Shown: one piece after another, positions 34,243-47,518 of the stretch
Layout: every line of letters starts with the position of its first letter
How positions within the stretch are numbered: the first letter of the stretch is position 1
Assembly: GCF_900005765.1 (NCBI RefSeq)
Contig: NC_041683.1
Location: 62,001-126,000 of the forward strand
Direction: 5' to 3'
From: Plasmodium relictum
Lineage: Eukaryota > Apicomplexa > Aconoidasida > Haemosporida > Plasmodiidae
Length of the DNA stretch: 64,000 nt
The notes under the pieces: generated by a model
What the model saw: only the letters and a program-made list of their open reading frames with translations
Databases searched by the model: none
What the model was told of the DNA's origin: nothing
Translations under genes and position numbers: made by a program

Positions 34243-37200
34243 ATGAGCATTAATAATTATCGTTTAAAAAATTTGGGAGAAAATAAAAACATTTTTATAT
34301 ATAATAAAATAGTTGAAGAGTTAGTTGAGAAAATTATACTTTTGGCAAATAACTTGTCTTTATTTAGAAAAAAATATAATAAATATGTTAAAAAAAAAAA
34401 AAAAAAAAAAAATGAAAAAGAAGAGAATCCTAATAAAAATATATATATAAATCTCTTAAATGCATCTGATAGTTTTTTTTTAAATTCCAGTTTTTTTGAA
34501 ATTTTTAGAGATTATGAAGAATTAGTGAATACTTTATTGGATTTATGCAATAATAGAGCAGATATATATATTGAATTTCTGTATATTTTATTAATTAATA
34601 GTGAACTTTTTAATAATTTTCTTTTTATTTGTACATTTACAAGTGGTGATAAAAATGACATTTTTCTTTTTCTAATTTATAAGAATTTCTTAATTTTAAT
34701 TGAATATTACTATTATTTTAATAATTGTTCATACTTCAATGATTTATATTATAAATTAAAAAATATTTATGATAATAATAATAAAAATTATAAAAAAGAT
34801 ATAATAAAGTTAAGACAACAGAAAAATATATTTTCCTTTTTAGATAAAGATAAAAAAATATACCAAAAAAGTAAGAAAAATTTATACTAAATAAGTATTC
34901 CATATAAAAGCTCTAACTTATTTCATTTTAACTTCTTTTAATTTTATTTTATTTTTATTTATTTCATTTTACTTTATTTTTTTATTTGTATATAAATATT
35001 TATATAGGTATTAAATTATTAAAGAATAACAACATAAATTTTTTATATAATTATTCAAGTGAATATAGCGATTTTTCAAAGAAGAGACCTGGTAGAAGAT
35101 ATATGTTAAAAAAAATTAATGATACAGAACTAGAAGATGAAGGAAAAAAAAATAATGAAATAAAATATAATGGGAACGTTGTCAATAATCTAAATATAAA
35201 AAATAATAAATTTCTTTTCATAAGCTCAGAAAAATCAACTAGTAACAGTAACAAAAATTTCTCTATGAAAAATACAAGTAAATATGATTTATATTATGCA
35301 AAAAAAAAAGAACAAATGATAAAGAAAAGCAAACCTAGAACAATTCTAAATAAAATTTTTTCTAATTTTTCAGATAGTCAAACAAATTTAACAAATTTAC
35401 GTAAAAATAATATATACACAAAAAATAGAAATAATTCAAATGATGCTACTGATAATAAAAGCTCTTATTTTCATCAAGAATCCTCATCAAATATAAATTT
35501 TAATATAAACAATTTCTATCAATTAAAAAATATGATCAGAACATTCAAAAAGTTGAAATATGAGCATTTGTATATATTATTTTATTTTTCTTTATCTATA
35601 TTATCATCTCTTTTTCATATTTATTTAACACGAATAATGAACAATAGGAAAAATGATCTTGATATTAGTCATTATTTGATGTATGTATCAAAAGAAATAA
35701 AATTTCATACATTAATTTATATAAAATATAATAAAAATATACCAAAAGAAAAAGAAATATATTCAATAAAAAGCGATCAAAAAATAATAATTGAAAAAAA
35801 AGAAAGAACTAATGAAATAGATTTCACACAAATATTTGACGATATCCATACAGAATATATTAATAAAGAATCTCTTTTTAAAGAAGAAATTAAAAAGAAT
35901 GAAATAAATGCTAAGGAAAATATTGTAAATATACAAGAAAATAAAAATCTATGTATAGAAGAATATACAAATAATTACTATGAAATAGAAAAGAAAAAAA
36001 AAAAAAAAAAAAAGGAATACGATTTTTTATATGAAAATAATGAAGACCTTTGGCAATTTATTAATAATTTTAACATTAAAGATAAGTTAGATAAACTTAC
36101 AAATGTAAATGATTCAAAAAAAGATTATACATCAGATATCAAAAAGAAATTAAATCTTCTACATGTGTTTCAAATTGAAAATGATTTAAAAAAATTAAAC
36201 TTTAAAATAATGAAAAAGAAAGAAGAAGATTTCTTAGAATCCAATATTTTAAATGTTCCCATAGAAACTTCGGATATTTTAAAGATAAGAAAGACAAATA
36301 TAAAGAATAATTCTCAGAAAATAAGAAATGAAAAATTGAGTGAAAGAAAGACAAAAGATGAAATAAATGATATTAAAGAAAATTTTACAAAGCTGTTAGA
36401 AAATAATTTGGAAATGGAAAACATTTATTTATATTATAAAAAAATAAGTAAAAATGAATTATTAAATTATGTAGGTTTTCAAAATTTAATTAAAAGCGTA
36501 AGCATTATATGCAATGATAAATTTTGTTCTTTTTATATGAATAATATAGATATAAAAAATTCAATTGAAAAAGATCACTGTACTTTAAATATTGCTGAAA
36601 ATACTTGTAAATTGAACAAAAAAAAGGAAGAATCAGATACAATTGACAATATTCATATTTCAAGTTTAAATATAGATAATACATTAATACATAATGAATA
36701 TATAAAAAAAAAAATTAAGAAAAATAAATTATATACATATAAGCTATTTAATAACCAAATTGAGACACTACTAAATTCAAGAGAATTAATTGAGTTCATA
36801 AAGAAACAAAAAGAAGCCAAAAGAAAAAAGAAGACTTTTCAAAGAAACAAAAAAAAGGATAATTTTATTTATTCGCAATATCAGAATAGTTATAATTTAG
36901 TAAATAATGAAAGAAAAAAATATGATGATATATTTAAATTTATTGAAAACAAAAATAATAATTCAAATATAATAGAAAGTGATTGCCAGTCATATAAAAA
37001 TAGTGATTCTAGCGATAATTTAACATTATATAATTATACAAAAAATTATTATTCTGAAAATACCTTTAATTTAGATTATTTTGTTTTTTTCATTGTTAAT
37101 GTATTTTATATATTTCTTCATCTTCACAATATTTATTTTTCCTCAACATATTTAAATATTTTTTTATCATTCTCTATTAAATTAGTTTATAAATATAGTA

Positions 37201-38815
37201 ATAAGTTTCAAAATTTGAAATTATTATATCAAAAAGACAAACCTTTTAATGAGCATACTTTTGATAAAGTTAATTATGTAGAAAGAGAAAGGGGTATATA
37301 TATAAATATTGATAAATATATATATGCACATACTTAGTTTAATATATTTTATTTAAAAAATGTATACTTATTCCATTTTTTTTTTTTTTTTTTTTTTTAA
37401 CTTTATCAGACTTATCAAAAATAAATGAAGATACTTTAGATAAAAAAATGTTAGAAATCCCTTTAAAACAAAAAAACATAAAAGTAGAAAAAAGCATTGT
37501 TGGTTTTAAAAAAAAAAGTACAAATTTTAAAGTAAGCAGAAGTTATAACAATAAAAAATATGAAAATTATAATATTGAAAAATCAGTATATAATAATGAA
37601 GGTGAAAGAATAAAAGAATTAGGAGAGTTATTAATAAAAAAAAAAAAATTCAAAAATAAAAAAAAATTAAGAAGTAATATATTTTTTAATAAGAAAAATA
37701 ATGATTTTTTACCAAATACTTTTGACATAATAATTAATACCTTTTTTGATCTATGTATTTCTTTATGTAGTATTGATTTTAAATATATTAGTTGTAAAAA
37801 AAAAAAATTTAATAGAATGTATATTTGTGATAGCATTTTTTTTTATCATCACTTAATAAATAAAAGATATAGTTATAATTCAATGAATAAATTTAATATC
37901 TCAAACTACTACAATTCGGTTGAATCATATTTATTTTATTTTGATGAATTAAGAAATGATGAAACGTTTGCAAGTAAATTTACAGAAAACAATCATTTTA
38001 ATAATAAACTTAACAGTAATATAAAAAATATTAACACAAAAAAAAAGGTCTTCAATGATAATAAATATATTGAAAGTTATTATAATCAAAATAATAGCTT
38101 ATCAACAAATAGTAGCTCTTATTTATTTAAAGATGAATATATAAAAAAAAATATATTCTCCAAGAAAAAAAAAAAAAAAAGAAAAGAAGGAGAATTAAAG
38201 AATGTAAACCAACTATTATGTTTAAAATCTATTGGTACTAAAGAGAAACTATTTAATAAAAATCATTTAGAAAATAAACATAATAAAAAGACAAGAAAAT
38301 TATATGTTGACTCTATTTTTGCTAATGTTAATAATAAAAGTTGTAATTATGAAAAAGGAAATTATTTAGAAAGAGAAGATAATTCTAATATTATAAGAAA
38401 TTTTGAATTCTCCAGTAGTAGTGATAAAAGTTTTTTATTTTTAAAAAAAATGAAAAATAAAATAAAAAATAGAATTTATTTAGATGAAAATAATTTGATA
38501 AATATTTTAATAAATATTGGGTGCATATTTATGAATAATATTAAATATAATATTGGAATTATATTAAAATATTTTTATAAAATGGATGAATATGATGTAT
38601 TAGATGATAGAAAAAAATTTTACAATTATATGAAAGGAATCTTTTATAGTAAGAATTCCTTTTTTTCAAATATTTATAGTCAATATTTTCTTTCTTTTTT
38701 TTTTTTTTTTAAAATACATTATCTCTTTTTTTTAATTAAGTATAAATGTGAGAGTGAAATATATTTAAAAGCTTACTGGTTTCTTTATGCTGTTTATAAT
38801 ATTACTCAAAGTTGA
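34243..38815 (+). CDS. large protein of unknown function, three exons, 1439 residues
   Basis: Exons 34243-34870, 35008-37293 and 37410-38815 join in phase 1 twice. The N-terminal 200 residues look globular and helical, with patches such as FFEIFRDYEELVNTLLDLCN and IYIEFLYILLINSELFNNF. The middle is Lys/Asn/Glu-rich with occasional conserved-looking helices, for example LLNYVGFQNLIKSVSIICND. Several hydrophobic stretches are present: HLYILFYFSLSILSSLFHIY near residue 400, YFVFFIVNVFYIFLHLHNIY near 910, and QYFLSFFFFFKIHYLFFLI near the C-terminus. They may be membrane segments or buried helices. No known domain is recognised. The intron positions are supported by phase and by stop codons in the unspliced frame. 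Expression and function are unknown. Confidence 0.72.
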
Positions 38816-39606
38816 AAAATGGAAAATAAAAGCAAACATAAATAATAAAAAGGAAATTATTAAAAATAAGTAATTTTTCTATTTATTTTATTATTTTTTT
38901 TTTTTTTTTTTTGAAACATTATAATTATACTTATATATCTTAAAAATTATGTTTTAATTTTTTTTTTTTTTTTACATTTTTCTTGTTTGCCGTTTTTTTT
39001 GGCATACATTTTTTAGTTTTGTAATTATTATGTTGCTTCATCACATTTTTATTATAAAAATTTTTGTTTATCTTTTTATAATTTATTTATTTTATAATAT
39101 AAATATGAACATTTCTTATTTATTTTTTTTTTCCAATTTAAATAACATTATTATAGATTATATACCTTTTTTTTATTTTTAAAAGTAAAAGGTATATTTT
39201 TTGAAATTTAATCAAATTTTTATAAAATATACAATTTTAAAATATATTATTTATTTTAGTAATTCATTGAATTTATCTTGTTAATATTACAATTTTTATT
39301 CAAAACAAAAAAATGCTTACTTTTAATATTTCTTGATATATATATATATATATTCTTTTTTTTTAGTGGTCACTATAAAATTTAATACTTTATTTTTTAT
39401 GTAATAAATATATTTTATAATTTAAAAAGATAATTTTTATATTAATAAAATAAAAGAAAAAAAAATCAATGATAATAATAACATTAATAAAAACAAGTAA
39501 CAATAATATATCTAATAATAGATATAGTAGTAAATATAATTCTAATAATAATGGCAATGATGTATGTGTACAATATATAAAAAAGAAATGCTTTTAAATT
39601 ATAAAA
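38816..39606. other. intergenic between two plus-strand genes
   Basis: About 0.8 kb holding the 3' flank of the large unknown gene and the promoter of the HAD-like gene. It contains T runs at 38897-38911 and 38959-38973. No gene is seen. Confidence 0.55.
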
Positions 39607-41772
39607 ATGAATTTTTTATCCCGTCTTTTTTTCTTTTTATTTGCTCTATTTTTTGACATATTATTATCAAAAAGTATTAGAAATACGATTTTATTTTTAT
39701 GCAATCAAAAAAAATTCTGCCAAAATAAATGGAAAAGAAAATATTATACTCTTAATAATAATGAAAAAAAAGAAGATAAATTAGAAAATGAGAATTTTCA
39801 AATTAATGAATTTGAAAGAGAAGAAATAAAAATTAATAAAAGTTTAAATGTAAATATTTTTAGAGATGAAAATGAATCATCTGCTTATGATAAAGGTTTA
39901 AGCTTTTATAACTTACTCAAAGATATAGAAATAAAAGATGTAAAAAAAATTCCCGCTTTTAATCAAAATTTAGCAAATATATCAATAGAGAAAAAGAATG
40001 ATACAATTAAATTGCATCAAAAAAATGATAAAAGTCATTTAGAAAATTCTTTAATATATAAAAATACAAATTATGATCTGCCTTATATTCTAAATTATTA
40101 TCCTGATGATATATTTATTTTTAATTTTGATGGAGTTATAAATTTGAATAAGCAAGAAAAAATTGTCGTAGCGTTTTTAACATTTATAAAAATTTTTAAT
40201 CAGGAATTTCTTTTCAATAATAAAAGAATTATTAATTTACCATTATACGATTTTATAAAAGAAAAAAACTATTTATTTAATAATAATGGTAGTAGTAGTG
40301 ATAGTGATAGTAATAATAATACAAATAATAATAATAATACTGTAGATACATTTATTTTGCTTAAGCTAATACCTAAATTCATTTACACCAGATTATTATA
40401 TATATATAAATATTTAAGAAATAACGAAGATATTGTTATAGCAATAAAGTACATATATGATCAAATAAATGATATATGTATAAAATATAATTATGATATT
40501 AATGAAATGATGAATATTTGTTGTGAAAAGAATGTTCTGGAAAAAAAATTAAAAAAAATTGAGAGAAGAAAATTTAATAAAAAATATTCTATTGAAAATA
40601 ATAAATCAAACGATTATAATAGAACAATTAATGAAGATACATATAAAGGTGGAAGTTTTAACAATAGTGATAACAGTGATAACATAAAAATATATGATAT
40701 AACAGAAGAACTAACTGAGGGAACATTTAATCCATATGTAATTTATAAATATAAAAATATAGAAAATTTTCCAAATATATTTCCAAGTTTTCGAATAGAT
40801 TTTGAAGATTTTTATTTGAATAATACATACTTAAAATTATATGAGAAATATAAGATAAATATGAATTATGTCAAAGATGAATTTAACAATATTCGTAATC
40901 TATTGATTAAAAATGATAAAGAGTCTTATGAGAATTTGATGAAATATAGATATGTGTGTGTTAATTTAAATGAAGAAGAGAGAAAAAATCATGAAACATT
41001 TAATTTTTGTTGTATTGATATAATTAATAATAACATAAACGTTTTTAAAAAACCAATATATATAATATCTACTATAGAAAATACCAATTTTATAAAGTAC
41101 ACTTTACAATTGTTTGGATTAAATATTTTAGAAAAAGAAAATGAGCATTTATTACGTATTTTTGGTAATGATACAAACAATTCAGAGGAAGAAGAAAATG
41201 ATGAAAATAATATCCTTTTTAACTTGAAAAATTATTTAAAAAATAAATATTTTACTAAAAATTCAGAAGAAAAAAAAGATGACTATATACATGATTCATA
41301 TAATTTGGATATAAATTATTTAAAATATTTTAAAAAAACAAAAAAAAAAGATTATTATTATAATAAAAATATACATTATATGAATATGCTTAAAAAAAAA
41401 TGTGATTTAGTTAATTATATTATAGAAAAATATTATGATGATAATTCTATTCACGTGATAGATCATAAATATGATGATCTAAATGCACTTAATAATGATA
41501 GTAGAATTAATAAAAAAATAAAGTTATACTTTTGTGAATGGGGATATAGCACATATGAAGAAAAATTAAAAGCAATATTTAATGATAAAATAAAAACATT
41601 TTCTCAGACCTTTAAACTTATATATTTATGTTGTACTCTTCAAAATTCACCAAGAAGAGAATATACACACGGCAAAGGGATATCTCAAGACTTTTATTCT
41701 AAATTTATGTATAAATACTGTTTAAAAAATAATATAATTTCTGAAACAGACCCATTTGATAATTTAACATAA
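39607..41772 (+). CDS. plant-type HAD-superfamily hydrolase-like protein, possibly organelle-targeted
   Basis: Single exon, 721 residues. The protein begins with a hydrophobic signal (MNFLSRLFFFLFALFFDILL) followed by a Lys/Asn-rich stretch, which is the pattern of a signal-plus-transit leader to the apicoplast or of a secreted protein. The HAD blocks match a chloroplast/cyanobacterial type of HAD protein. They are IFIFNFDGVINLN (173-178), KPIYIISTIENTNFIKYTL (motif II region with Ser/Thr), CDLVNYIIEKYY followed by IHVIDHKYDDLNAL (motif III/IV region), and KLYFCEWGYSTYEEKLKAI near residue 645. The first Asp of the DxD nucleophile pair is Asn173 here, with Asp175 kept. Insertions rich in Asn and Lys account for the length. 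Family function is unknown to me; catalysis is doubtful without the nucleophile. Confidence 0.75.
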   Translation: MNFLSRLFFFLFALFFDILLSKSIRNTILFLCNQKKFCQNKWKRKYYTLNNNEKKEDKLENENFQINEFEREEIKINKSLNVNIFRDENESSAYDKGLSFYNLLKDIEIKDVKKIPAFNQNLANISIEKKNDTIKLHQKNDKSHLENSLIYKNTNYDLPYILNYYPDDIFIFNFDGVINLNKQEKIVVAFLTFIKIFNQEFLFNNKRIINLPLYDFIKEKNYLFNNNGSSSDSDSNNNTNNNNNTVDTFILLKLIPKFIYTRLLYIYKYLRNNEDIVIAIKYIYDQINDICIKYNYDINEMMNICCEKNVLEKKLKKIERRKFNKKYSIENNKSNDYNRTINEDTYKGGSFNNSDNSDNIKIYDITEELTEGTFNPYVIYKYKNIENFPNIFPSFRIDFEDFYLNNTYLKLYEKYKINMNYVKDEFNNIRNLLIKNDKESYENLMKYRYVCVNLNEEERKNHETFNFCCIDIINNNINVFKKPIYIISTIENTNFIKYTLQLFGLNILEKENEHLLRIFGNDTNNSEEEENDENNILFNLKNYLKNKYFTKNSEEKKDDYIHDSYNLDINYLKYFKKTKKKDYYYNKNIHYMNMLKKKCDLVNYIIEKYYDDNSIHVIDHKYDDLNALNNDSRINKKIKLYFCEWGYSTYEEKLKAIFNDKIKTFSQTFKLIYLCCTLQNSPRREYTHGKGISQDFYSKFMYKYCLKNNIISETDPFDNLT

Positions 41773-42878
41773 TTTTTTTAAAATAAATTTTGTATATATA
41801 TTTTTTTATATTTTAATTATATATATTATCAAAGATATTCAATTATTAAAGTATCAATGACTATTATTTAAATATGAAAATTTATGATTTTCTTTATTTT
41901 CTTTTTTTTTTTTTTGTAAAATTAGCACTTTAACTGAATAAAATGGATTTTATTTATATACGTATATATATATTTTTTTTTCTTTCTATTATTAAAAATC
42001 ATTTATATTTATATTATTTTAAAATTTTTTATAATATATATATACACACATATTATTTATTTATTATTTTATATCATATATGAATTAATCTATAAGGAAC
42101 TCTTGTTTTGGTAGAATTTTAAGATTTTACCTTTTATTTGTTTTATTTATTTAAAAAAAGAAATGTTTTAATTCAGCTTTTCTGTAATAATAAAGTGTTT
42201 CCATTTTTATGTTATTGTATGATTATTATCATGGAAAAATCAACTTATTATCTCAAGTTTTTTTTTAAAATATGAATAATATAAAATTTATCATAATATA
42301 TAATAATTTTTAAAGAAGAAAATTCTATTTATAATTTTTCAATAATATAAAAGAAAAATAAATTAAAATAATATAAAATTATTTTCATAGCTGTAACACT
42401 TATAAAATAATTCAAATGAAAAGTTTATCAAAATTAATAGTGTAAAACAAATATATAATATATGAAATAATTAAAAAATATAATTTTATAATATATATTT
42501 AATTTATATCATATATAAGTAATATATAAAACATAAAGGTAATTATATATAATATAAAAAGATAATATATATAAAGTATAAAAAAGATAATATGTCAAAT
42601 ATAAATATAATATATAAAATATATAAGTATATATATATGTATGTATTCAAACTATAATAAACAAAAAAAAAAGATTCGCATAATTTAATAGGAAAAAATT
42701 TTTTCATGTAATATGATATAAAAAAAAAAAAAAAAAAAAAACTATTATTAAAAATAATAAGATTAATAAATATATATATATATATATTTAAGGTATTCAT
42801 TGTATGGAATAAATCAAAATTTTATATATGTATTCTAAAATTTTATGATTTAGTTAATATTATATAATAGCGTATGAA
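41773..42878. other. convergent intergenic region
   Basis: 1.1 kb of 3' flank between the HAD-like gene and the 2-oxoglutarate dehydrogenase gene. It is rich in TATATA. A minus-strand frame at 42543-42800 is Ile/Tyr/Phe low-complexity and rejected as a gene. Confidence 0.55.
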
Positions 42879-45800
42879 TCATAATGAATTAGTATACTTC
42901 TGCGCATGCATATTATATTCTTTTTTTAAATCAAAAGCATCAACTAAAAATTCATCTAATTGATATAAATGTAAATTAAGATCACCAGCTGATTGTGCAG
43001 CGTATACATCTCTACCTGAATAATTAACTTCTGATCTTTCAATGTTCCAATTCGGATTATCTTTTTTTAATTGCTTGATTGCTGCTTCAATACGACGTGA
43101 TACATAAAACCAGGGACCCATATTCATATGTTCTTCTTGAGCCCATATAACATCTCTCAAATTAGGATATGTTTGTAAATCTTTCATAAAACTTTTGAAT
43201 GGAAATGGAGATAATTGTTCTATTCTTGCAATGGCAACATCTTGGATTCTATTTGTTTCTCTATAATTTAATAAATCATAATAAACTTGCCCTGAGCATA
43301 AAATAATTCTTTTAATATGCTCTTTTTCTTTTAACTTATGACCAAATTCTTCCGGTAAATACGGTAAAAATTCAGTTGATGTCAAAAAATTTTCTATAAC
43401 ATCAAATGTCATTCTCATTTTTAACATCCTTTTTGGAGTAATAGCAATTAATGGTTTTCTAAAAGATCTATGCATTTGCCTTCTTATAGCATGAAACAAA
43501 TTAGATGGTTTAGTACAGTTAATTACTTGCATATTATGTTGTTGAATAATTTTTTGATCTTTTTCAATATGATATGTAGCTATATCTTCTCTATCATCAC
43601 ACAATTGCAAAAATCGTTCAATTCGTGCAGAAGAATGTTCAGGCCCTTGCCCATCATAACCATGAGGTAACAACATAACAATTCCTGATTGTTTATTCCA
43701 TTTTGTTTCTCCTGATGCGATATAATTATCAATCATAACTTGTGCTCCATTTGCAAAATCTCCAAATTGTGCTTCCCATATAACTAAAGCATCTGGATGC
43801 TCATAACTATAACCTATTTCATAACCTAAACTAGCGTATTCTGAAAGTAAGGAGTTATTTACTTCAAAAGTATGAGGTGTCTTCAATGATTCAAATATAT
43901 TATAAGATTCATATGTAACTTGATCATGTAATACAGCATGTCTATGAGAAAAAGTTCCTCTTTGAGAATCTTGACCAGAAAGACGAGCATGAAAACCATC
44001 TGAAAGCAAAGTTGCATACGCTAAAAGTTCTGCTGTACCAAAATCAATGTTCTTACCAGTTTCTAAACTGCTAATACGACTTTTAAATAATTTGGTTATA
44101 GTGGGATGTGCATGAAAATTTTCACGTAAAGTAAAGATTTGTTTTCCAAGATTAATCAAAACATTTTTTTCAACTCCTGTTTTTCTAGATGGTGAGAATT
44201 TTTGAGGTGTTACCATGTGTTCCCATTGTGGTAAATATTTTTCTTTTGGTGTTGGAACAAAAGATTTTGATTGTTCGTATACTCTTTCATAAAAATTAAA
44301 AATATTTCTTTTACTTTCTTCAAACTCCTTTGCAGTTATCACTTTTTCATCTATTAATTTTTGACTATAAATATCTAACACAGATTTATGTCTTGCAATC
44401 ATATCGTATAACAATGGATTTGTAAACTTAGGCATATCCAATTCGTTATGCCCAAATTTTCTATACCCAATAATATCAATAATTGTATCAATATTAAATT
44501 TATTTCTTATATCTAAAGCTAATTCAAATACATATGTAACCGCTTCAGGATCATCAGCGTTAACATGTATAATCGGGGCTTCTATACATTTTGCGATATC
44601 AGTACAATACTTACCTGATCTTCCATCAACTGGATAAGTAGTAAAACCAATTTGATTATTAACAACAATATGTATAGTGCCTCCAACACTATAACTTGGC
44701 AATTTTGACATCTGCATGGTTTCATAAGCAATACCTTGCCCTGCTATTGAAGCATCTCCATGAATAGTAATTGGCAACACTTTTTTCTTTTCTTTATCAT
44801 TGCAGTAATATTGTTGAGCTCTTGCTTGTCCCATTAAAATAGGATCAACTGATTCTAAATGAGAAGAATTGTCTACAACTCCCATATGGATATATCGATT
44901 AGAGTCTTTATCAAAATGATCAATTTCTACACCCAAATGATATTTTACATCACCTGTATTCCCCCATATATTATCACTAAAACCAGTTTTACCTCTGAAT
45001 TCTGACATCATTTGTTCTAATGGTTTATGTAAAACATTAATTAAAACGTTTAATCTTCCTCTATGAGACATACCCATTAATACACTATCTACATTTAACA
45101 TAGAAGCTCGTTTTACTAATGCTTTCATTCCTGTTATTAAAGATTCACATCCATCTATACCAAATCTTTTCGTTGTTGCAAATTTCGCTGCCATGTAATT
45201 TTCAAATAAAAATGCTCTTGCTGTATATTCTAATATTCTTTTTTTCATATTTGTATCATATTCAAATTTAGTATCTTTTTCAATTCTTTTTACAATATAA
45301 TTTACTACGTTTTCATCTGTTATATGCAAATATTCAAATCCAATGGTACCGCAATATGTTTCTTCTAATCTTTTTATTAAAGTTCTTAAAGTACATTTTT
45401 TATTATCACTTAAAAAACCAGTAATTGAAGGCAAATCAAAAGAAAATTCTTTATCTAAATCATCTTTTGTAAATCCAAAATCCTCATAAGATATTTTTCT
45501 TTTATCAGGATTATATGAAATACTAGTATAAGGAGGATTTTTCGGTAATGGCAAAGGATTAATATTAGCATATAAATGCCCTTTTTTCTGATACCATCTA
45601 ATGAGTTGAACAATTCGTGCTAAATCATATATATTATGTGTTTTACCTTTTTCTAGCATTTCTTGATTTACATAAGTAATACTAAGAGGATTATTTTTTA
45701 ACAGTTTATTCATTACATTGTCATTACTTCTTTCACCTATTACATCTACTATTCCCACTGTATTTGACAATTCATTTCCTGCATCTTTTGAAACCATCGA

Positions 45801-45902
45801 AAAATAAGAATCCCATGATTTGTGCAACGAATTTCTAAAAATATAAGAAAAAGAAAATAAAAATTTATATTTTCATAAGAATAAATAATATACATATATG
45901 TA

Positions 45903-45934
<32 letters not shown>

Positions 45935-46153
45935 GACTAAATAAATATAAGTATAAAAAAACAAAAAAAAAGCAAATAAATTAATATAATTTAGAACATA
46001 TTCTTACTTGTCTTTTCTCCATATCTTATATGCACTTTCTATATAAGAAGCCATACTGGGATTAACGTTATCATTGTAAGAACAAACACTTAAATGAAAT
46101 AACTTTTTTGTATAATTTACTTTTTTTCTTACCAAATTATTCTGAAATAACAT
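42879..46153 (-). CDS. OGDH: 2-oxoglutarate dehydrogenase E1 component, two exons
   Basis: Exon 1 (46008-46153) and exon 2 (42879-45834) join in phase 2 to 1033 residues, the usual family length. The N-terminus is basic and hydroxylated (MLFQNNLVRKKVNYTKKLFH), as in mitochondrial presequences. E1 landmarks are GHLYANINPL, the SHRGRLNVLINVLHKPLEQM block, the thiamine-diphosphate site HGDASIAGQGIAYETMQMSK through VVNNQIGFTT, GYRKFGHNELDMP, the transketolase-like domain with LSGQDSQRGTFSHRHAVLHD and EAQFGDFANGAQVMID, and GYDGQGPEHSSARIERFLQL. It decarboxylates 2-oxoglutarate and passes the succinyl group to the lipoamide of E2 in the TCA cycle. The other subunits are not in this window. All active-site motifs look intact. 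Confidence 0.97.
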
Positions 46154-47518
46154 TTTCCTTATTTTTTAAATAAATAGTAGATTTTTATTTATTTAAAAGT
46201 AGTTTAAAAAAAATTAATAAATTATTAGTACGCAGTTATATACACATATAAATAAACATACTTGTATATATATTATATAATATAATCATATATACTTCAA
46301 TATTAAAAATTGATTCTTTAATTCATTTTTTATTATTACTTAACCGTATTTTAAAGAAAAAAAAAAAAAAATCTCTAAAAATAAAAACTCAAAACATTTT
46401 TTCAATAATATTTAAAAAAAAAAAATGCATGAATACATTTTTTTACTTTCTTCTTTTTTTTAAATTAGTCTAAAAGTCATTTAATTTGCATATTTATATT
46501 AAAATATTTTCTTTATTTTTCTTTAGATATAAAGGGGAGAAAAAAAAATTTGTATTAAATAATAAGAAATTATTACGACGAAATATTTTTCAGTATTTAT
46601 ATATATATATATATATTAATATGTATATTTTGAAAACTTTATATAAATAATATTATAATTAAAAATAAAATCATAAAAAGGTATATTTTCGTCCACATTT
46701 TAAAAAGAAAAGCTTAAGCTAAAAAAAAAAAAATTCATCTTTCTCAACGAAAAATTTTTTTCTTAAAAGAATTTTTTTTTTATTTTCGTAAAAACAGCCA
46801 ATAATTCAAATAATATGTGAAAGAAAAAAGATATGCTTATAAATGCATTTAAAAGCAAATATAAAAAAAAAAAAAAAAATAATACATGTATATTTATAAT
46901 AATAATATAAAAACATGGCAAAAATTATAAATATGTAAATGAAACATTTATAAACTCTTAAAAAAAATATATTATATAAACGTCAAATTAACAAAAAGGC
47001 AAATAATTAACAAATTTAATAAAAAAAAAAATAATAATAAAATAAAAAAACACATATATTTATGTAACAATTTAAGTCAATTGAAATAGTTAAAAAGTAT
47101 AATATATATAATGAAAAATAAAATATATATAGTAAATGGAGATAATGTATATTAAATAAGTTAATATATAGTTAATATAAATATACTTAAAAAATTAGAA
47201 ATACCAAAATAAAAAATATGAAAAAAAAAAATTAATATAGCAATTACTTAAGTAGAACTAATTAAAAATATAATTTTAAATAAAAGAAAAATATACTTGA
47301 AAAAGTTTAGATATATATAGGGTACATTATATTTTATTAAAAAGATAATGAAATTTGTTTTTTTAAAAATTAAATCATATATAGATTCTATATTTAATAA
47401 AGCATCCATCTAAAGCTTTTTTTCTTTTTTTTTTTTAAATTCATACAATTATATATAATATACTAATTCTAAGAAAGAATATATATATATATTTTTCTCT
47501 CTCTTTAGATTATAATGC
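46154..47518. other. 1.4 kb intergenic region
   Basis: This region lies upstream of the 2-oxoglutarate dehydrogenase gene and downstream of the paired-CxxC protein gene, both on the minus strand. It is AT-rich with several poly(A) runs. No gene was recognised. Confidence 0.5.

Noticed and set aside
45827-45827. Start of 2-oxoglutarate dehydrogenase at this point
   Set aside because: The codon is TTG. A first exon with a mitochondrial-type N-terminus lies at 46008-46153 in the correct phase.
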